A stretch of 64,000 bases of DNA, from positions 186,001 to 250,000 of the forward strand of contig NZ_QLYR01000002.1 in NCBI RefSeq assembly GCF_003268275.1. The letters are read 5' to 3'. Origin of the DNA: Hydrogeniiclostridium mannosilyticum. Lineage in GTDB: Bacteria > Bacillota > Clostridia > Oscillospirales > Acutalibacteraceae. Positions 24,717 through 33,408 of this stretch are shown in pieces. The position numbers and the translations under genes are program-made. Within the stretch, counting starts at the first letter, position 1. The number at the start of each line of letters is the position of its first letter. Below the pieces are notes generated by a model that searched no databases, had not been told where the DNA came from, and worked only from the letters and a program-made list of their open reading frames with translations.

Positions 24717-25658
24717 ATGCCTGTTTTCCGAGTAGAACGCAATACGGGCTATACCGTTATGAGCAATCACCACTTACGCAATAAAGAGCTTACCCTAAAG
24801 GCAAAGGGCTTGCTATCGCAAATGCTGTCTTTACCGGAGGATTGGGACTATACCCTTGCGGGGCTGTCCCATATCAACCGGGAGAAAATCGACGCAATCC
24901 GGGAGGCGGTCAAGGAGCTTGAAAAGGCCGGGTATATCGTCCGCAGCCGGGAGCGTGACGAAAAAGGGCGCTTGCGGGGCGCGGACTACATCATCTACGA
25001 GCAGCCGCAGCTACCCGAAGAACAAGCCGACGACAAACAGCCCCCTATATTGGATTGCCCTACATTGGAAAATCCAACATTGGATAATCCTACGTTGGAA
25101 AAACCTACGTTGGAAAATCCAACGCAATTAAATAAAGATATATCAAGTAAAGAACAATCAATTACTGATGTATCAATTACCCATTCCATTCCTATCCCTT
25201 CCCTAAATCCCTTCCCTTTGGACGAAGGGGCGGCGGCAAAGCCGGAAGGGAAAGGAACGGAAGCGAAAACAAACAGCGCAGTAGAGATTTACAGGCAAAT
25301 CATTCAGGAGAATATCGAGTATGATTTTCTCTTGCGGGAAAAGCCCTTTGAACAAGACCGCTTGAATGAAATTGTTGACCTCATGCTGGAAACCGTCTGC
25401 ACAGCGCGTAAAAAAATCCGTATTGCCGGGGACGATTACCCGGCAGAGCTTGTAAAGGCAAAGTTTTTGAAGCTGGACAGCAGCCATATTACGTTTGTTT
25501 TGGACTGTTTGCAGGAGAACACAACCAAAATCCGCAATATCAAGCAATACCTACGGGCGGCGTTATTCAACGCCCCGTCTACGATTGATAACTACTATAC
25601 CGCCCTTGTCGCCCACGATATGGCGCAGGGCAACTGGGGTACCCCGCAAAATCGTTAG
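24717..25658 (+). CDS. ICE replication initiator-like protein (RepA_N/DUF6017 type)
   Basis: 313 residues. N-terminal winged-helix region (MPVFRVERNTGYTVMSNHHLRNKELTLKAKGLLSQMLSLP) is the standard start of replication initiator-like proteins of Firmicutes ICEs. A C-terminal DUF6017-type domain (about 195-313) follows. Between them are five imperfect five-residue units of the type TLE/DNPTLEK (residues about 117-140), encoded by tandem 15-bp repeats. RBS AAAGGAG precedes ATG 24717. It probably supports plasmid-like replication of the excised ICE. Confidence 0.85.
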   Translation: MPVFRVERNTGYTVMSNHHLRNKELTLKAKGLLSQMLSLPEDWDYTLAGLSHINREKIDAIREAVKELEKAGYIVRSRERDEKGRLRGADYIIYEQPQLPEEQADDKQPPILDCPTLENPTLDNPTLEKPTLENPTQLNKDISSKEQSITDVSITHSIPIPSLNPFPLDEGAAAKPEGKGTEAKTNSAVEIYRQIIQENIEYDFLLREKPFEQDRLNEIVDLMLETVCTARKKIRIAGDDYPAELVKAKFLKLDSSHITFVLDCLQENTTKIRNIKQYLRAALFNAPSTIDNYYTALVAHDMAQGNWGTPQNR

Positions 25659-25757
25659 ATTTTGTGGGGAGAGGCGGAGCAGCGAAATGAGCGAGCTTTT
25701 CACGCTTGCGTGAAAACAAACGATATGGAGCTTGCGACGACGAAAGGAGGACACGCC

Positions 25758-25976
25758 ATGCAGCAGAAAACAGGAGCTTTGATTTTTGACGAAACCGCCG
25801 ACCGTTACGACATACGTTTTGACCTTGCCGACTATTACGGCGGCTTGCGTTGCGGGGATTGCTTGGAGGTATTCACAGGCGGCAAATGGAAACCCGCCCG
25901 CATGGAGTACGGCGACAACTGGTATCTTGTAGGCGTTCGCGCCGACGACCTAAACGGACTGATTGTGCGTATCTAA
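25758..25976 (+). CDS. DUF5348 domain protein
   Basis: 72-residue protein with the pattern RYDIRFDLADYYGGLRCGDCLEVF and a C-terminal DNWYLVGVRADDLNGLIVRI that recurs in Tn1549-like ICEs between replication and coupling genes. The fold is probably a small beta barrel. Role unknown. ATG 25758 is preceded by AAAGGAGG. Confidence 0.7.
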   Translation: MQQKTGALIFDETADRYDIRFDLADYYGGLRCGDCLEVFTGGKWKPARMEYGDNWYLVGVRADDLNGLIVRI

Positions 25977-26015
25977 CACCAAATTATAAAAACCACCGCG
26001 AAAGGAGGGCGGTAC

Positions 26016-26498
26016 ATGCAAGATGAAATCAACGAAAAAACCGTTGCCATTTCCATAAAGGCGACCAAACTGACCGCACGGACACTTCAACAAGCGGTTA
26101 AATTACTATACAAGCTGATGAAAAAGCAGTACGACAAACATAAAATCCCCCACGGCAAGCAAACGCTAAAGCAGCTTGCCCGGCAAAATGCCGGGCTGTC
26201 CAACATTGAGATTACCGAGGGCAACATCAAAGATTTTACGAGTACGGCGAAAAAATACGGCGTTGACTTTGCGCTGAAAAAGGACAATACCGAGAACCCG
26301 CCCCGTTACCTTGTCTTTTTTAAGGGGCGGGACGCTGACGCGCTGACCGCAGCTTTCAAGGAGTTTTCCGCAAAGAAGCTAGGGCAGGAGAAAAAACCGT
26401 CTATACGCAAGCTGCTTGCCGCCATGTGCGAGAAAGCGGCGGTGAAAAGCTACGAGCGAACCAAAGTAAACAAGAAAGACAGGGGGCGTGAGATATAA
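26016..26498 (+). CDS. PcfB family (DUF3801) conjugation protein
   Basis: 160-residue Lys-rich protein directly before the coupling protein gene, as in pCF10 and Tn1549 (PcfB/DUF3801). In pCF10, PcfB helps connect the relaxosome to the VirD4 protein PcfC. The last codon is followed by TAA in the sequence ATAA, where related elements would be expected to carry ATGA joining this stop to the start of virD4; see the next entry. Confidence 0.78.
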   Translation: MQDEINEKTVAISIKATKLTARTLQQAVKLLYKLMKKQYDKHKIPHGKQTLKQLARQNAGLSNIEITEGNIKDFTSTAKKYGVDFALKKDNTENPPRYLVFFKGRDADALTAAFKEFSAKKLGQEKKPSIRKLLAAMCEKAAVKSYERTKVNKKDRGREI

Positions 26499-28306
26499 GG
26501 CAAATCAACTACAAAAAACTGATTCTTTCAAATATCCCGTATCTGCTTTTTGTCTATCTCTTTGATAAAGTCGGACAGGCGGCGCGGCTTGCACCAGGGG
26601 CGGATTTATCCGCAAAGGTGTTGCATATCGGACAGGGGCTTTCCGCAGCCTTTGAGAACGCATTGCCGAGCTTCCACCCCGCCGATCTCTTAATCGGCGT
26701 TGCGGGTGCATTGCTTATCCGGCTTGCCATTTACCTAAAGGGCAAAAATGCGAAGAAATACCGCAAGGGCGTTGAGTACGGTTCCGCCCGTTGGGGCAAC
26801 GCACAGGACATAAAGCCGTATATCGACCCGGTTTTTGAAAACAACGTCCTTTTGACACAGACGGAACGGCTGACTATGAGCAGCCGACCAAAGCAGCCGA
26901 AGTATGCAAGAAACAAAAATATCCTTGTAATCGGCGGTTCCGGTAGCGGCAAGACAAGGTTTTTCGTCAAACCGAATTTAATGCAATGCTACACAAATGA
27001 CACTTCAAAACAGAAAAAATGTATTCCGGTTAGCTATATAGTGACCGACCCGAAAGGCACCGTCCTTGTGGAGTGCGGAAAGCTCTTGCAACGGGGTGGG
27101 TACCGGATAAAGGTACTGAATACGATAAATTTTCGTAAATCTCTCAAATACAACCCGTTTGCATATATCCGCAGCGAAAAAGATATTTTGAAGCTGGTAA
27201 ATACCATTATTGCCAACACCAAAGGCGACGGGGAAAAATCCGGCGAGGATTTTTGGGTAAAAGCCGAAAAGCTCTACTATACCGCCCTTATTGGTTATAT
27301 CTGGTATGAGGCACCCGTAGAGGAACAGAATTTTACGACGCTGCTTGAAATGATAAATGCGTCGGAAGCCCGCGAGGACGACGAGGATTTTCAAAACCCC
27401 GTTGACCTCATGTTTGAGCGTTTGGAAGAAAAAGACCCGGAACATTTTGCGGTCAAGCAATACCGCAAATACAAGCTGGCGGCGGGAAAAACGGCAAAAT
27501 CAATCCTCATTTCTTGCGGCGCGCGGCTTGCCCCCTTTGACATTAAGGAGCTACGCGAGCTAATGGAAACCGACGAAATGGAGCTTGACACCATAGGCGA
27601 CCGGAAAACGGCCTTGTTCGTTATCATTTCCGATACGGACGACACCTTTAATTTTGTGGTATCAATCCTTTACACGCAGCTTTTCAATCTGCTATGCGAT
27701 AAAGCCGACGACGTGTACGGCGGGCGGCTCCCCGTCCATGTGCGGTGTCTGCTTGATGAATTTGCGAATATCGGACAGATACCGAAGTTTGAAAAGCTCA
27801 TTGCCACCATACGAAGCCGGGAAATCTCGGCTTCTATTATTTTACAGTCGCAAAGCCAGCTAAAGGCAATCTACAAGGATAACGCCGATACCATAGTCGG
27901 TAACTGTGATACGACCCTGTTTTTGGGCGGCAAGGAAAAAACAACCCTCAAAGAAATGTCGGAGCTTCTCGGCAAGGAAACGATTGACAGCTTTAATACT
28001 TCCGAAAACAGAGGGCGGGAAAAATCCTACGGGCTGAACTATCAGAAGTTAGGGAAAGAGCTTATGACGCAGGACGAAATCGCCGTGATGGACGGGGGCA
28101 AATGTATTTTACAGGTGCGCGGTGTACGCCCGTTCTTTTCCGACAAGTACGATATAACGAAGCACCCGAATTACAAATACCTTTCGGACGCAACCCCCAA
28201 AAACGCCTTTGACATGGAAAAGCATTTAAGGCGGCGTCCGGCTATCGTCAAGCCTGACGAAGTATTTGACTATTACGAGATAGACGCAGACGATTTAGAA
28301 GCATAA
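26495..28306 (+). CDS. virD4: VirD4/TraG-type coupling protein, ATA in place of the start codon
   Basis: Hexameric ATPase that brings the relaxosome to the type IV secretion channel. From the ATA at 26495 the frame gives 603 residues with two N-terminal membrane segments (YLLFVYLF; LLIGVAGALLIRLAIYL), the usual family length. Walker A GGSGSGKT is at about 147 and Walker B LLDEFANIG at about 418. The canonical start is missing: an ATG overlapping the preceding stop as ATGA is expected, but the sequence reads ATAA. The next start codon is GTG 26618, which would lose 41 residues and the first membrane helix. Either ATA is used weakly or the protein is truncated; sequencing error cannot be excluded. 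Downstream ATPase motifs are intact. Confidence 0.88.
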   Translation: MRQINYKKLILSNIPYLLFVYLFDKVGQAARLAPGADLSAKVLHIGQGLSAAFENALPSFHPADLLIGVAGALLIRLAIYLKGKNAKKYRKGVEYGSARWGNAQDIKPYIDPVFENNVLLTQTERLTMSSRPKQPKYARNKNILVIGGSGSGKTRFFVKPNLMQCYTNDTSKQKKCIPVSYIVTDPKGTVLVECGKLLQRGGYRIKVLNTINFRKSLKYNPFAYIRSEKDILKLVNTIIANTKGDGEKSGEDFWVKAEKLYYTALIGYIWYEAPVEEQNFTTLLEMINASEAREDDEDFQNPVDLMFERLEEKDPEHFAVKQYRKYKLAAGKTAKSILISCGARLAPFDIKELRELMETDEMELDTIGDRKTALFVIISDTDDTFNFVVSILYTQLFNLLCDKADDVYGGRLPVHVRCLLDEFANIGQIPKFEKLIATIRSREISASIILQSQSQLKAIYKDNADTIVGNCDTTLFLGGKEKTTLKEMSELLGKETIDSFNTSENRGREKSYGLNYQKLGKELMTQDEIAVMDGGKCILQVRGVRPFFSDKYDITKHPNYKYLSDATPKNAFDMEKHLRRRPAIVKPDEVFDYYEIDADDLEA

Positions 28307-28403
28307 CAAGGAGGCGATAAATAATCGGAAAAATCACGGGCTACATGGTGCGCGCCCCTACTTGCGGACGCAGCCCTTTACACAACAAAACATCACAACA
28401 CAG

Positions 28404-28427
28404 CCGCCGAAAACAGGCGGTTTTTTT
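28404..28427 (+). terminator. Terminator after virD4
   Basis: CCGCC, loop of seven, GGCGG, then seven T. It separates virD4 from the Maff2 gene remnant. The 175 bases between the two genes hold no supported ORF. Confidence 0.75.
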
Positions 28428-28481
28428 CATATCAAATTAAAAATTCAGAGCCGCAAAGCGGCAGAAAGAGAGGTTGATTGA

Positions 28482-28622
28482 ATGGCATTTTTTAGCAGCG
28501 CAATCGGTGTTCTGCAAACTTTGGTTATCGCGTTGGGCGCGGGGCTTGCTATTTGGGGCGGCGTTAATCTCATGGAGGGCTATGGTAACGACAATCCCGG
28601 CGCTAATGCTCATGTACGGTAA
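28482..28622 (+). pseudogene. Maff2 family gene, 5' fragment (interrupted)
   Basis: Starts MAFFSSAIGVLQTLVIAL and continues to GYGNDNPGANAHV, the first two thirds of the small Maff2 membrane protein that lies upstream of virB6 in Tn1549-type ICEs, possibly a pilin- or channel-like subunit. After ...CAT GTA the ICE sequence stops and the nested element begins, adding an Arg codon and a stop. The remaining third (KSQGIKQLMAGGGVALIGM...) is found 12 kb away at 40,651. Confidence 0.9.
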
Positions 28623-28695
28623 GGAAGCAAGCAACCGAAAACAAGAGATAGACCGCCAGCACTACACTATTCCGAACCAAAGACCAAAAGATAAG

Positions 28696-28735
28696 CATTG
28701 TGGGAAAATCTAAACTTTTGGATTTTCCTACAATG
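28696..28735. other. 15-bp inverted repeat near the transposon left end
   Basis: CATTGTGGGAAAATC and GATTTTCCTACAATG (14 of 15 pair) with a 10-base loop. No T-run follows, so it is not a plain terminator. It is about 80 bases inside the left end; could be a recombinase or transcript structure. Confidence 0.55.
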
Positions 28736-28786
28736 CCGACTACGGCGGAATCCCTCCCACTCCTTATATCTTTCTTTCCGTATACA

Positions 28787-28815
28787 TTGAATTTGTATTT
28801 AGTAAATGCTATAAT
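28787..28815 (+). promoter_or_regulatory. Sigma-A promoter of the kinase gene
   Basis: TTGAAT, 17 bases, TATAAT, 69 bases before the start codon. Confidence 0.78.
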
Positions 28816-28884
28816 GTCCCTATTCAAATTATAAATGTGTTGAATTAGTTACATGTACATATTTTTTGTGCCGGAGGAAGTGAA

Positions 28885-29406
28885 ATGAAACAAAAAATTT
28901 ATCTCATTACAGGCTTAATGGCTTCTGGAAAATCTACAGTTTCCGATTTACTGGCAAAATCAATAGAAAAATGCGTCCATCTTCGTGGTGATGTGTTCCG
29001 AAAAATGATTATTTCAGGCAGAGAAAATATGTCAGCTACCCCATCAGCGGAAGCAGTCCGCCAGCTGTACCTTCGATACAAATTGACTGCTGATGCGGCA
29101 AGGTCATACTTTGACAACGGCTTTTCTGTAGTGATCCAAGATAACTACTACGGTGATGAATTAAACCGAATGATAAATTATCTGCATAAATACCCTGTTG
29201 AGGTTGTCGTTCTTTGTCCAGATGTGGAAACAATAAAAGAAAGGGAACGATACAGGGAGAAAACAGGCTATTCCGGCTTTACGGTTGAAACCTTATACGA
29301 TACATTTATGCAGACAACACCACGGATCGGCTTTTGGCTGGACAATTCCAATCAAACACCACAGCAGACAGCAGAAACCATTCTGAACACCAGGAAGCCG
29401 GTATGA
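28885..29406 (+). CDS. P-loop kinase, chloramphenicol-phosphotransferase/AAA_33-like
   Basis: 173-residue cytoplasmic protein with a Walker A GLMASGKST at residues 10-18, a DxxxxxG nucleotide-kinase core (LRGDVFRKM, about 35-43), and a C-terminal lid region with KERERYREKTGYSGF (about 128-142). The fold is that of small-molecule phosphotransferases (chloramphenicol phosphotransferase, zeta toxins). It has its own consensus promoter and RBS (GGAGGAAGTG). Its place beside tet(32) makes an antibiotic-modifying role possible, but the substrate cannot be told from sequence. Confidence 0.7.
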   Translation: MKQKIYLITGLMASGKSTVSDLLAKSIEKCVHLRGDVFRKMIISGRENMSATPSAEAVRQLYLRYKLTADAARSYFDNGFSVVIQDNYYGDELNRMINYLHKYPVEVVVLCPDVETIKERERYREKTGYSGFTVETLYDTFMQTTPRIGFWLDNSNQTPQQTAETILNTRKPV

Positions 29407-29465
29407 TTGTTACATATAAGGGGAAGAAAAATTTCTTTTAAGTACTTTCTTTCCTAAAACTGATG

Positions 29466-29474
29466 TGATATAAT
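29466..29474 (+). promoter_or_regulatory. Extended -10 promoter of the tet leader
   Basis: TGATATAAT, with TG before the -10 hexamer. A poor -35 (around 29,446) is compensated by the extended -10. It starts the tet(32) leader transcript. Confidence 0.65.
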
Positions 29475-29503
29475 AGCTTCATTCCAGAAAAGGAGTAAAA
29501 AAT

Positions 29504-29527
29504 ATGCGGCAAGGTATTCTTAAATAA
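29504..29527 (+). CDS. tet leader peptide 1 (MRQGILK)
   Basis: Seven-residue ORF behind AAAGGAG. The same short peptide opens the tet(M) leader in Tn916-like elements. Its 3' part (GTATTCTTAAA) is complementary to TTTAAGAATAC at 29,598-29,610, so translation of the peptide could prevent an early hairpin. Confidence 0.7.
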   Translation: MRQGILK

Positions 29528-29663
29528 AACTATAATCAAATAGTGGGAACAAAGAATTATGATAGCTCCTTTTGTGGGGGCTTGGTTTTTTGTACCCAAT
29601 TTAAGAATACTTTTGCCTTATCAATTTTGACATATTCAAAAAACAGCAATCACAAATAGGTGT

Positions 29664-29693
29664 ATGCTGTATATGTGTATGTCCGCAAATTAG
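29664..29693 (+). CDS. tet leader peptide 2
   Basis: ATG-initiated nine-residue ORF (MLYMCMSAN) ending just before the main attenuator. This Met/Cys-rich peptide is the counterpart of the second leader peptide before tet(M)/tet(O)-type genes. Slow translation or drug-induced stalling is thought to favour read-through in that family. Confidence 0.65.
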   Translation: MLYMCMSAN

Positions 29694-29733
29694 AATCCCC
29701 AGTGGTAAAAGTATTTTACTGCTGGGGATTTTT
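29694..29733 (+). terminator. Attenuator upstream of tet(32)
   Basis: Long stem ATCCCCAG...CTGGGGAT with an inner GGTAAAA/TTTTACT part, followed by TTTTT, ending 35 bases before the tet start. Matches the position of the tet(M) attenuator. Confidence 0.85.
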
Positions 29734-29767
29734 ATGCCCTTTGGGGCTGTAAAGGGAGGACAATCAC

Positions 29768-31687
29768 ATGAAAATAATCAATATCGGCATTCTGGCCCAT
29801 GTAGACGCAGGAAAAACTACATTGACAGAAAGTCTGCTATACACCAGTGGAGCGATTGCGGAACAGGGAAACGTGGATAAAGGGACCACAAGAACAGACA
29901 CTATGATTTTGGAACGGCAACGGGGAATTACCATTCAGACAGCGGTTACTTCTTTTTATTGGAATGATTATAAAATCAATATCGTGGACACTCCCGGTCA
30001 TATGGATTTTTTAACCGAAGCATACCGCTCTTTATCTGTCCTTGACGGAGCTGTTTTAGTCATTTCAGCAAAAGACGGCGTACAGGCACAAACCCGTATA
30101 TTATTCCATGCGCTTCAGAAAATGGACATTCCGACAATTATCTTTATAAATAAGATAGACCAAAATGGGATCGACCTGCAGTGTGTTTACCAAAGCATTA
30201 AAGATAAACTTACCAGTGATATGATTGTCATGCAGGAGGTTTCCCTGTCGCCAAAGATAACCATGACCGATATTTCTGATTTAGACAAATGGGATATGAT
30301 TATTTCCGGAAGCGATGAACTATTAGAACGATATGTTGCAGAGGATTCTTTGGATATACAGGAATTACAATATGAAAAGTGCAAAAGAACCAGATGCTGC
30401 TCTTTGTTTCCTGTTTATCATGGGAGTGCAAAAGACAATTTAGGAACAGAAAAACTGATTGAAGCGATTATAGAAACTTTCATTACAGAAACGGACGATA
30501 TTCAGTCTGAATTATGTGGATATGTTTTTAAGGTTGAGTATACAGAGCGGAAAAAACGGCTTTCTTATTTACGCCTGTATCATGGGACGCTCCATTTACG
30601 GGATACCCTGCTGCTGTCAAAAAAGGAAAAAATAAAGATTACAGAAATGTGTATTCCGTCAAATGGTGAAATCGTCCCGGCTGACCATGCCTGTCCGGGA
30701 GAAATTGTTATTTTAGCTGATGATACTTTGAAACTGAACGATATCCTGGGAAATGAAAAACTCCTGCCTCACAAAACACGGATTGATAATCCCATGCCAT
30801 TACTTCGGACAACGGTAGAGCCGCAAAAGCCGGAGCAAAGGGAAGCCCTGTTAAATGCCCTCGCAGAGATTGCTGATACAGACCCTCTTTTGCATTTTGA
30901 CATTGATACTGTTACCCATGAGATTATGTTATCTTTTTTGGGAAAAGTACAGTTAGAAGTTATTTGTTCGCTATTAGAAGAAAAATATCATGTGGGCGTG
31001 GCTATGAAAGAGCCTTCGGTTATTTATCTGGAAAGACCGCAAAAAAAAGCGAGCTGCACGATTCATATTGAAGTGCCGCCGAATCCGTTTTGGGCATCTA
31101 TTGGTTTGACTGTAACACCGCTTCCTGTTGGAAGCGGAACACAATATAAAAGCGAGGTATCTCTCGGCTATTTAAACCAAAGTTTTCAAAATGCCGTCAT
31201 GGAGGGTGTGCGTTATGGAATGGAGCAGGGCTTATATGGCTGGGGAGTGACAGACTGCCAAATTTGTTTTGATTATGGAGTTTATTACAGCCCGGTCAGC
31301 ACCCCCGCTGATTTTCGTTTTCTTGCGCCTGTCGTGTTGGAGCAGGCATTGAAAAAAGCAGGGACACAACTGTTGGAACCATACCTTTCCTTTACCCTTT
31401 TTGCACCGCAGGAATATCTTTCACGGGCTTATAATGATGCACCAAAGTATTGCGCAATCATTGAATCAACCAGACTTGAAAAAGATGAAGTTATTTTTAA
31501 GGGTGAAATCCCTGCCCGTTGTATCGGTGAATATAGGAATGATCTGAATTTTTATACAAATGGAAGAAGTGTCTGCATTACAGAATTAAAAGGGTATCAG
31601 GAAACTTCCGGCGAGCCTGTATTTCAGCCACGCCGCCCGAACAGCCGTTTAGACAAGATCCGGCATATGTTTCAGAAGATAATGTAA
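29768..31687 (+). CDS. tet(32): Tetracycline resistance ribosomal protection protein, Tet(32)-like
   Basis: EF-G-like GTPase that removes tetracycline from the ribosome. 639 residues with GTPase motifs AHVDAGKTT (P-loop, residues 10-18), RGITI (switch I, about 58-62), DTPGHMDF (about 75-82) and NKID (128-131), and the C-terminal ending [15 protein letters not shown] of the Tet(W)/Tet(32)/Tet(O) group. The central and C-terminal segments (e.g. [33 protein letters not shown]) agree with my memory of Tet(32) better than with Tet(O) or Tet(W); allele naming needs alignment. Controlled by the leader upstream. It is the accessory cargo of the nested transposon. Confidence 0.9.
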   Translation: MKIINIGILAHVDAGKTTLTESLLYTSGAIAEQGNVDKGTTRTDTMILERQRGITIQTAVTSFYWNDYKINIVDTPGHMDFLTEAYRSLSVLDGAVLVISAKDGVQAQTRILFHALQKMDIPTIIFINKIDQNGIDLQCVYQSIKDKLTSDMIVMQEVSLSPKITMTDISDLDKWDMIISGSDELLERYVAEDSLDIQELQYEKCKRTRCCSLFPVYHGSAKDNLGTEKLIEAIIETFITETDDIQSELCGYVFKVEYTERKKRLSYLRLYHGTLHLRDTLLLSKKEKIKITEMCIPSNGEIVPADHACPGEIVILADDTLKLNDILGNEKLLPHKTRIDNPMPLLRTTVEPQKPEQREALLNALAEIADTDPLLHFDIDTVTHEIMLSFLGKVQLEVICSLLEEKYHVGVAMKEPSVIYLERPQKKASCTIHIEVPPNPFWASIGLTVTPLPVGSGTQYKSEVSLGYLNQSFQNAVMEGVRYGMEQGLYGWGVTDCQICFDYGVYYSPVSTPADFRFLAPVVLEQALKKAGTQLLEPYLSFTLFAPQEYLSRAYNDAPKYCAIIESTRLEKDEVIFKGEIPARCIGEYRNDLNFYTNGRSVCITELKGYQETSGEPVFQPRRPNSRLDKIRHMFQKIM

Positions 31688-31768
31688 CGTCTTGCGCAAT
31701 GCAAGCGTTCATTGCTGGCTATTGCGAAATATCATTGATAAAATCAGCATCAGAGAGGAGGAACCATT

Positions 31769-32223
31769 TTGAACCAGAAACAGACGGATATTACAACAGG
31801 AAAGCAAATACGTCATCTGCGAACACAATCGGGAATGACACAGGAAGAACTGGCTGGGGAATTGAATGTTACCCGGCAGGCGCTATCGAATTGGGAGAGA
31901 GATGTTAATGAACCCGATTTAAATACGTTGAAAAAAATTTGTTTTCTTTTTGGAGTCCACATGGACGATTTTGCGAAGGAGGTAATAACAAAAATGGAAA
32001 CATGTGAAAAAAAGAGAAACGACAATTTAATAAGTATGATATGGCAATTGGACTTTTTTATGGTGTCGGGATATTTCTTGGCATTGGTATTTTCTTTGTT
32101 GGCGGTTTTATGACAATGTCGGGTGCAGGGTGGGGAGCATCACTATTTGGCGGTGGCTGTTTTTCTCTTGTATTTGGCTTGATATGCCATGCAGTTATTA
32201 CATTGAGAAGAAATGACAAATGA
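31769..32223 (+). pseudogene. XRE-type regulator with membrane domain, frameshifted
   Basis: TTG 31769 with GAGAGGAGG upstream opens an HTH protein (GKQIRHLRTQSGMTQEELAGELNVTRQALSNWERD). In the original frame it runs on to a stop at 32113 with a nonsensical C-terminus. If one A is added to the seven-A run at 32007-32013 the frame continues as ...FNKYDMAIGLFYGVGIFLGIGIFFVGGF... to the stop at 32223, giving an HTH plus two membrane segments. So a one-base contraction of a homopolymer is likely, either a mutation or a sequencing error. Role next to tet unknown. Confidence 0.75.
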
Positions 32224-32436
32224 TGACATATCCTGCTTTCTAGACTTTTCGGTCATATCGCGTAAAAAAGCCGCTGCTTTTGGCTTTCCAATAGCGGCGG
32301 CAAAGGGAAATATCCTTTGAATACCTTACAGAAGAAAAGTTTTGCAGCATTATAAAAATAAAAGCCTATACCATTTTGGAAAGAAAAGATACATAATAGT
32401 CAAGACGGCAACAATCAGAAGTTATGGAGGGTAACA

Positions 32437-33204
32437 ATGGAATATAGTAAGGAAGATTTAATGGAAGCAAAAAGGCAAATTTTGGGAGTGGGAGAGAACA
32501 TGGGAACAGAGGAAAGTAAAAAAATCTGGGAGAAAAACGCACAATTTTGGGATAATGCAATGGGTGACAAATCTAATGAATTTCACAGAGAGGTAGTGCG
32601 TCCCAAAGTAACGGAACTTCTATCTCCTAATCCTGCGGATTACATTTTGGATATTGCGTGTGGCAATGGAAATTATTCTTCGTATCTTGCACAAAGAGGC
32701 GCTTCGATTGTCGCTTTTGATTACAGCAAAAAAATGATAGAATTGGCTAAAAGACGGCAATCACAATATGCAAAACAAATTGAATTTTGTGTAGCGGATG
32801 CGACCAATAGAGAAAGTATATTAGAATTAAAAAGAAATCGAGCCTTTACGAAAGCAGTTTCTAATATGGCAATTATGGATATTACGGATATTGAACCACT
32901 TCTTATGGCTGTTTATGAACTGTTGGAGGAAAGCGGAATTTTTGTCTTTGCAACGCAACACCCTTGTTTTATCACGTTGACTGAAAAATATATGACACCG
33001 CACAGTTACTATGGTATAGCGATTGAAGGGCAACCGGAGGAGCAGATTTATTATCATCGTTCCATACAAGATATTTTTAACCTTTGTTTTAGAGCTGGAT
33101 TTGTCATTGATGGATTTTATGAAGAATGTTTCAAAAACAACAAAGAAATTCCTATGGTAATGATAGTAAGGCTTAAAAAGGTAAAACGTGATAGCTTAAA
33201 ATAA
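32437..33204 (+). CDS. Class I SAM-dependent methyltransferase
   Basis: 255 residues. SAM-binding motif LDIACGNGNYSSYLA (about 71-85), acidic loop VAFDYSKKMIELAKRR, motif FCVADAT (about 114-120) and a hydrophobic C-terminal part with HPCFITLT. The N-terminal 35 residues (MEYSKEDLMEAKRQI) look like an extra helix also seen in other mobile-element proteins. ATG 32437 is preceded by GGAGGG. Substrate unknown: small molecule rather than rRNA or DNA by appearance. It sits between the tet and mobilisation parts. Confidence 0.75.
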   Translation: MEYSKEDLMEAKRQILGVGENMGTEESKKIWEKNAQFWDNAMGDKSNEFHREVVRPKVTELLSPNPADYILDIACGNGNYSSYLAQRGASIVAFDYSKKMIELAKRRQSQYAKQIEFCVADATNRESILELKRNRAFTKAVSNMAIMDITDIEPLLMAVYELLEESGIFVFATQHPCFITLTEKYMTPHSYYGIAIEGQPEEQIYYHRSIQDIFNLCFRAGFVIDGFYEECFKNNKEIPMVMIVRLKKVKRDSLK

Positions 33205-33244
33205 ATTCAAGTTTGCCGGATAAATAGCAAACCTGGCCGAGCCA

Positions 33245-33283
33245 GTCAACGGTCAAGATGAACGGGCTTCGCCCGCCGTTGAC
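33245..33283. other. Nested inverted repeat upstream of the sigma-like gene
   Basis: GTCAACGG and CCGTTGAC enclose a CGGGC-TTCG-CCCG hairpin. Located in a 200-base gap between the methyltransferase and sigma-like genes. Could be a regulatory hairpin or recombination site. No clear terminator T-run. Confidence 0.5.
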
Positions 33284-33408
33284 AGCCCCGCCCGGTTTTG
33301 CAGTTAGGCAGTCAAGGAGCGACAGCCTAAAGTGCTGCCGCCCCTTACTATCATAAAAAGCAACTACTAACCAGCCACAGCCCTTTTGGGAGGAAAGGGG
33401 GATTTTCC

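Noticed and set aside
25040-25135. Regularly spaced repeats that could suggest a CRISPR array
   Set aside because: Units are contiguous 15-bp repeats within the replication initiator reading frame with no unique spacers and no cas genes in the window.
32261-32300. GCCGCT/AGCGGC hairpin after the frameshifted regulator
   Set aside because: On the plus strand no T-run follows. It would only act as a terminator on the minus strand, where no gene runs into it, so it was left out of the feature list.
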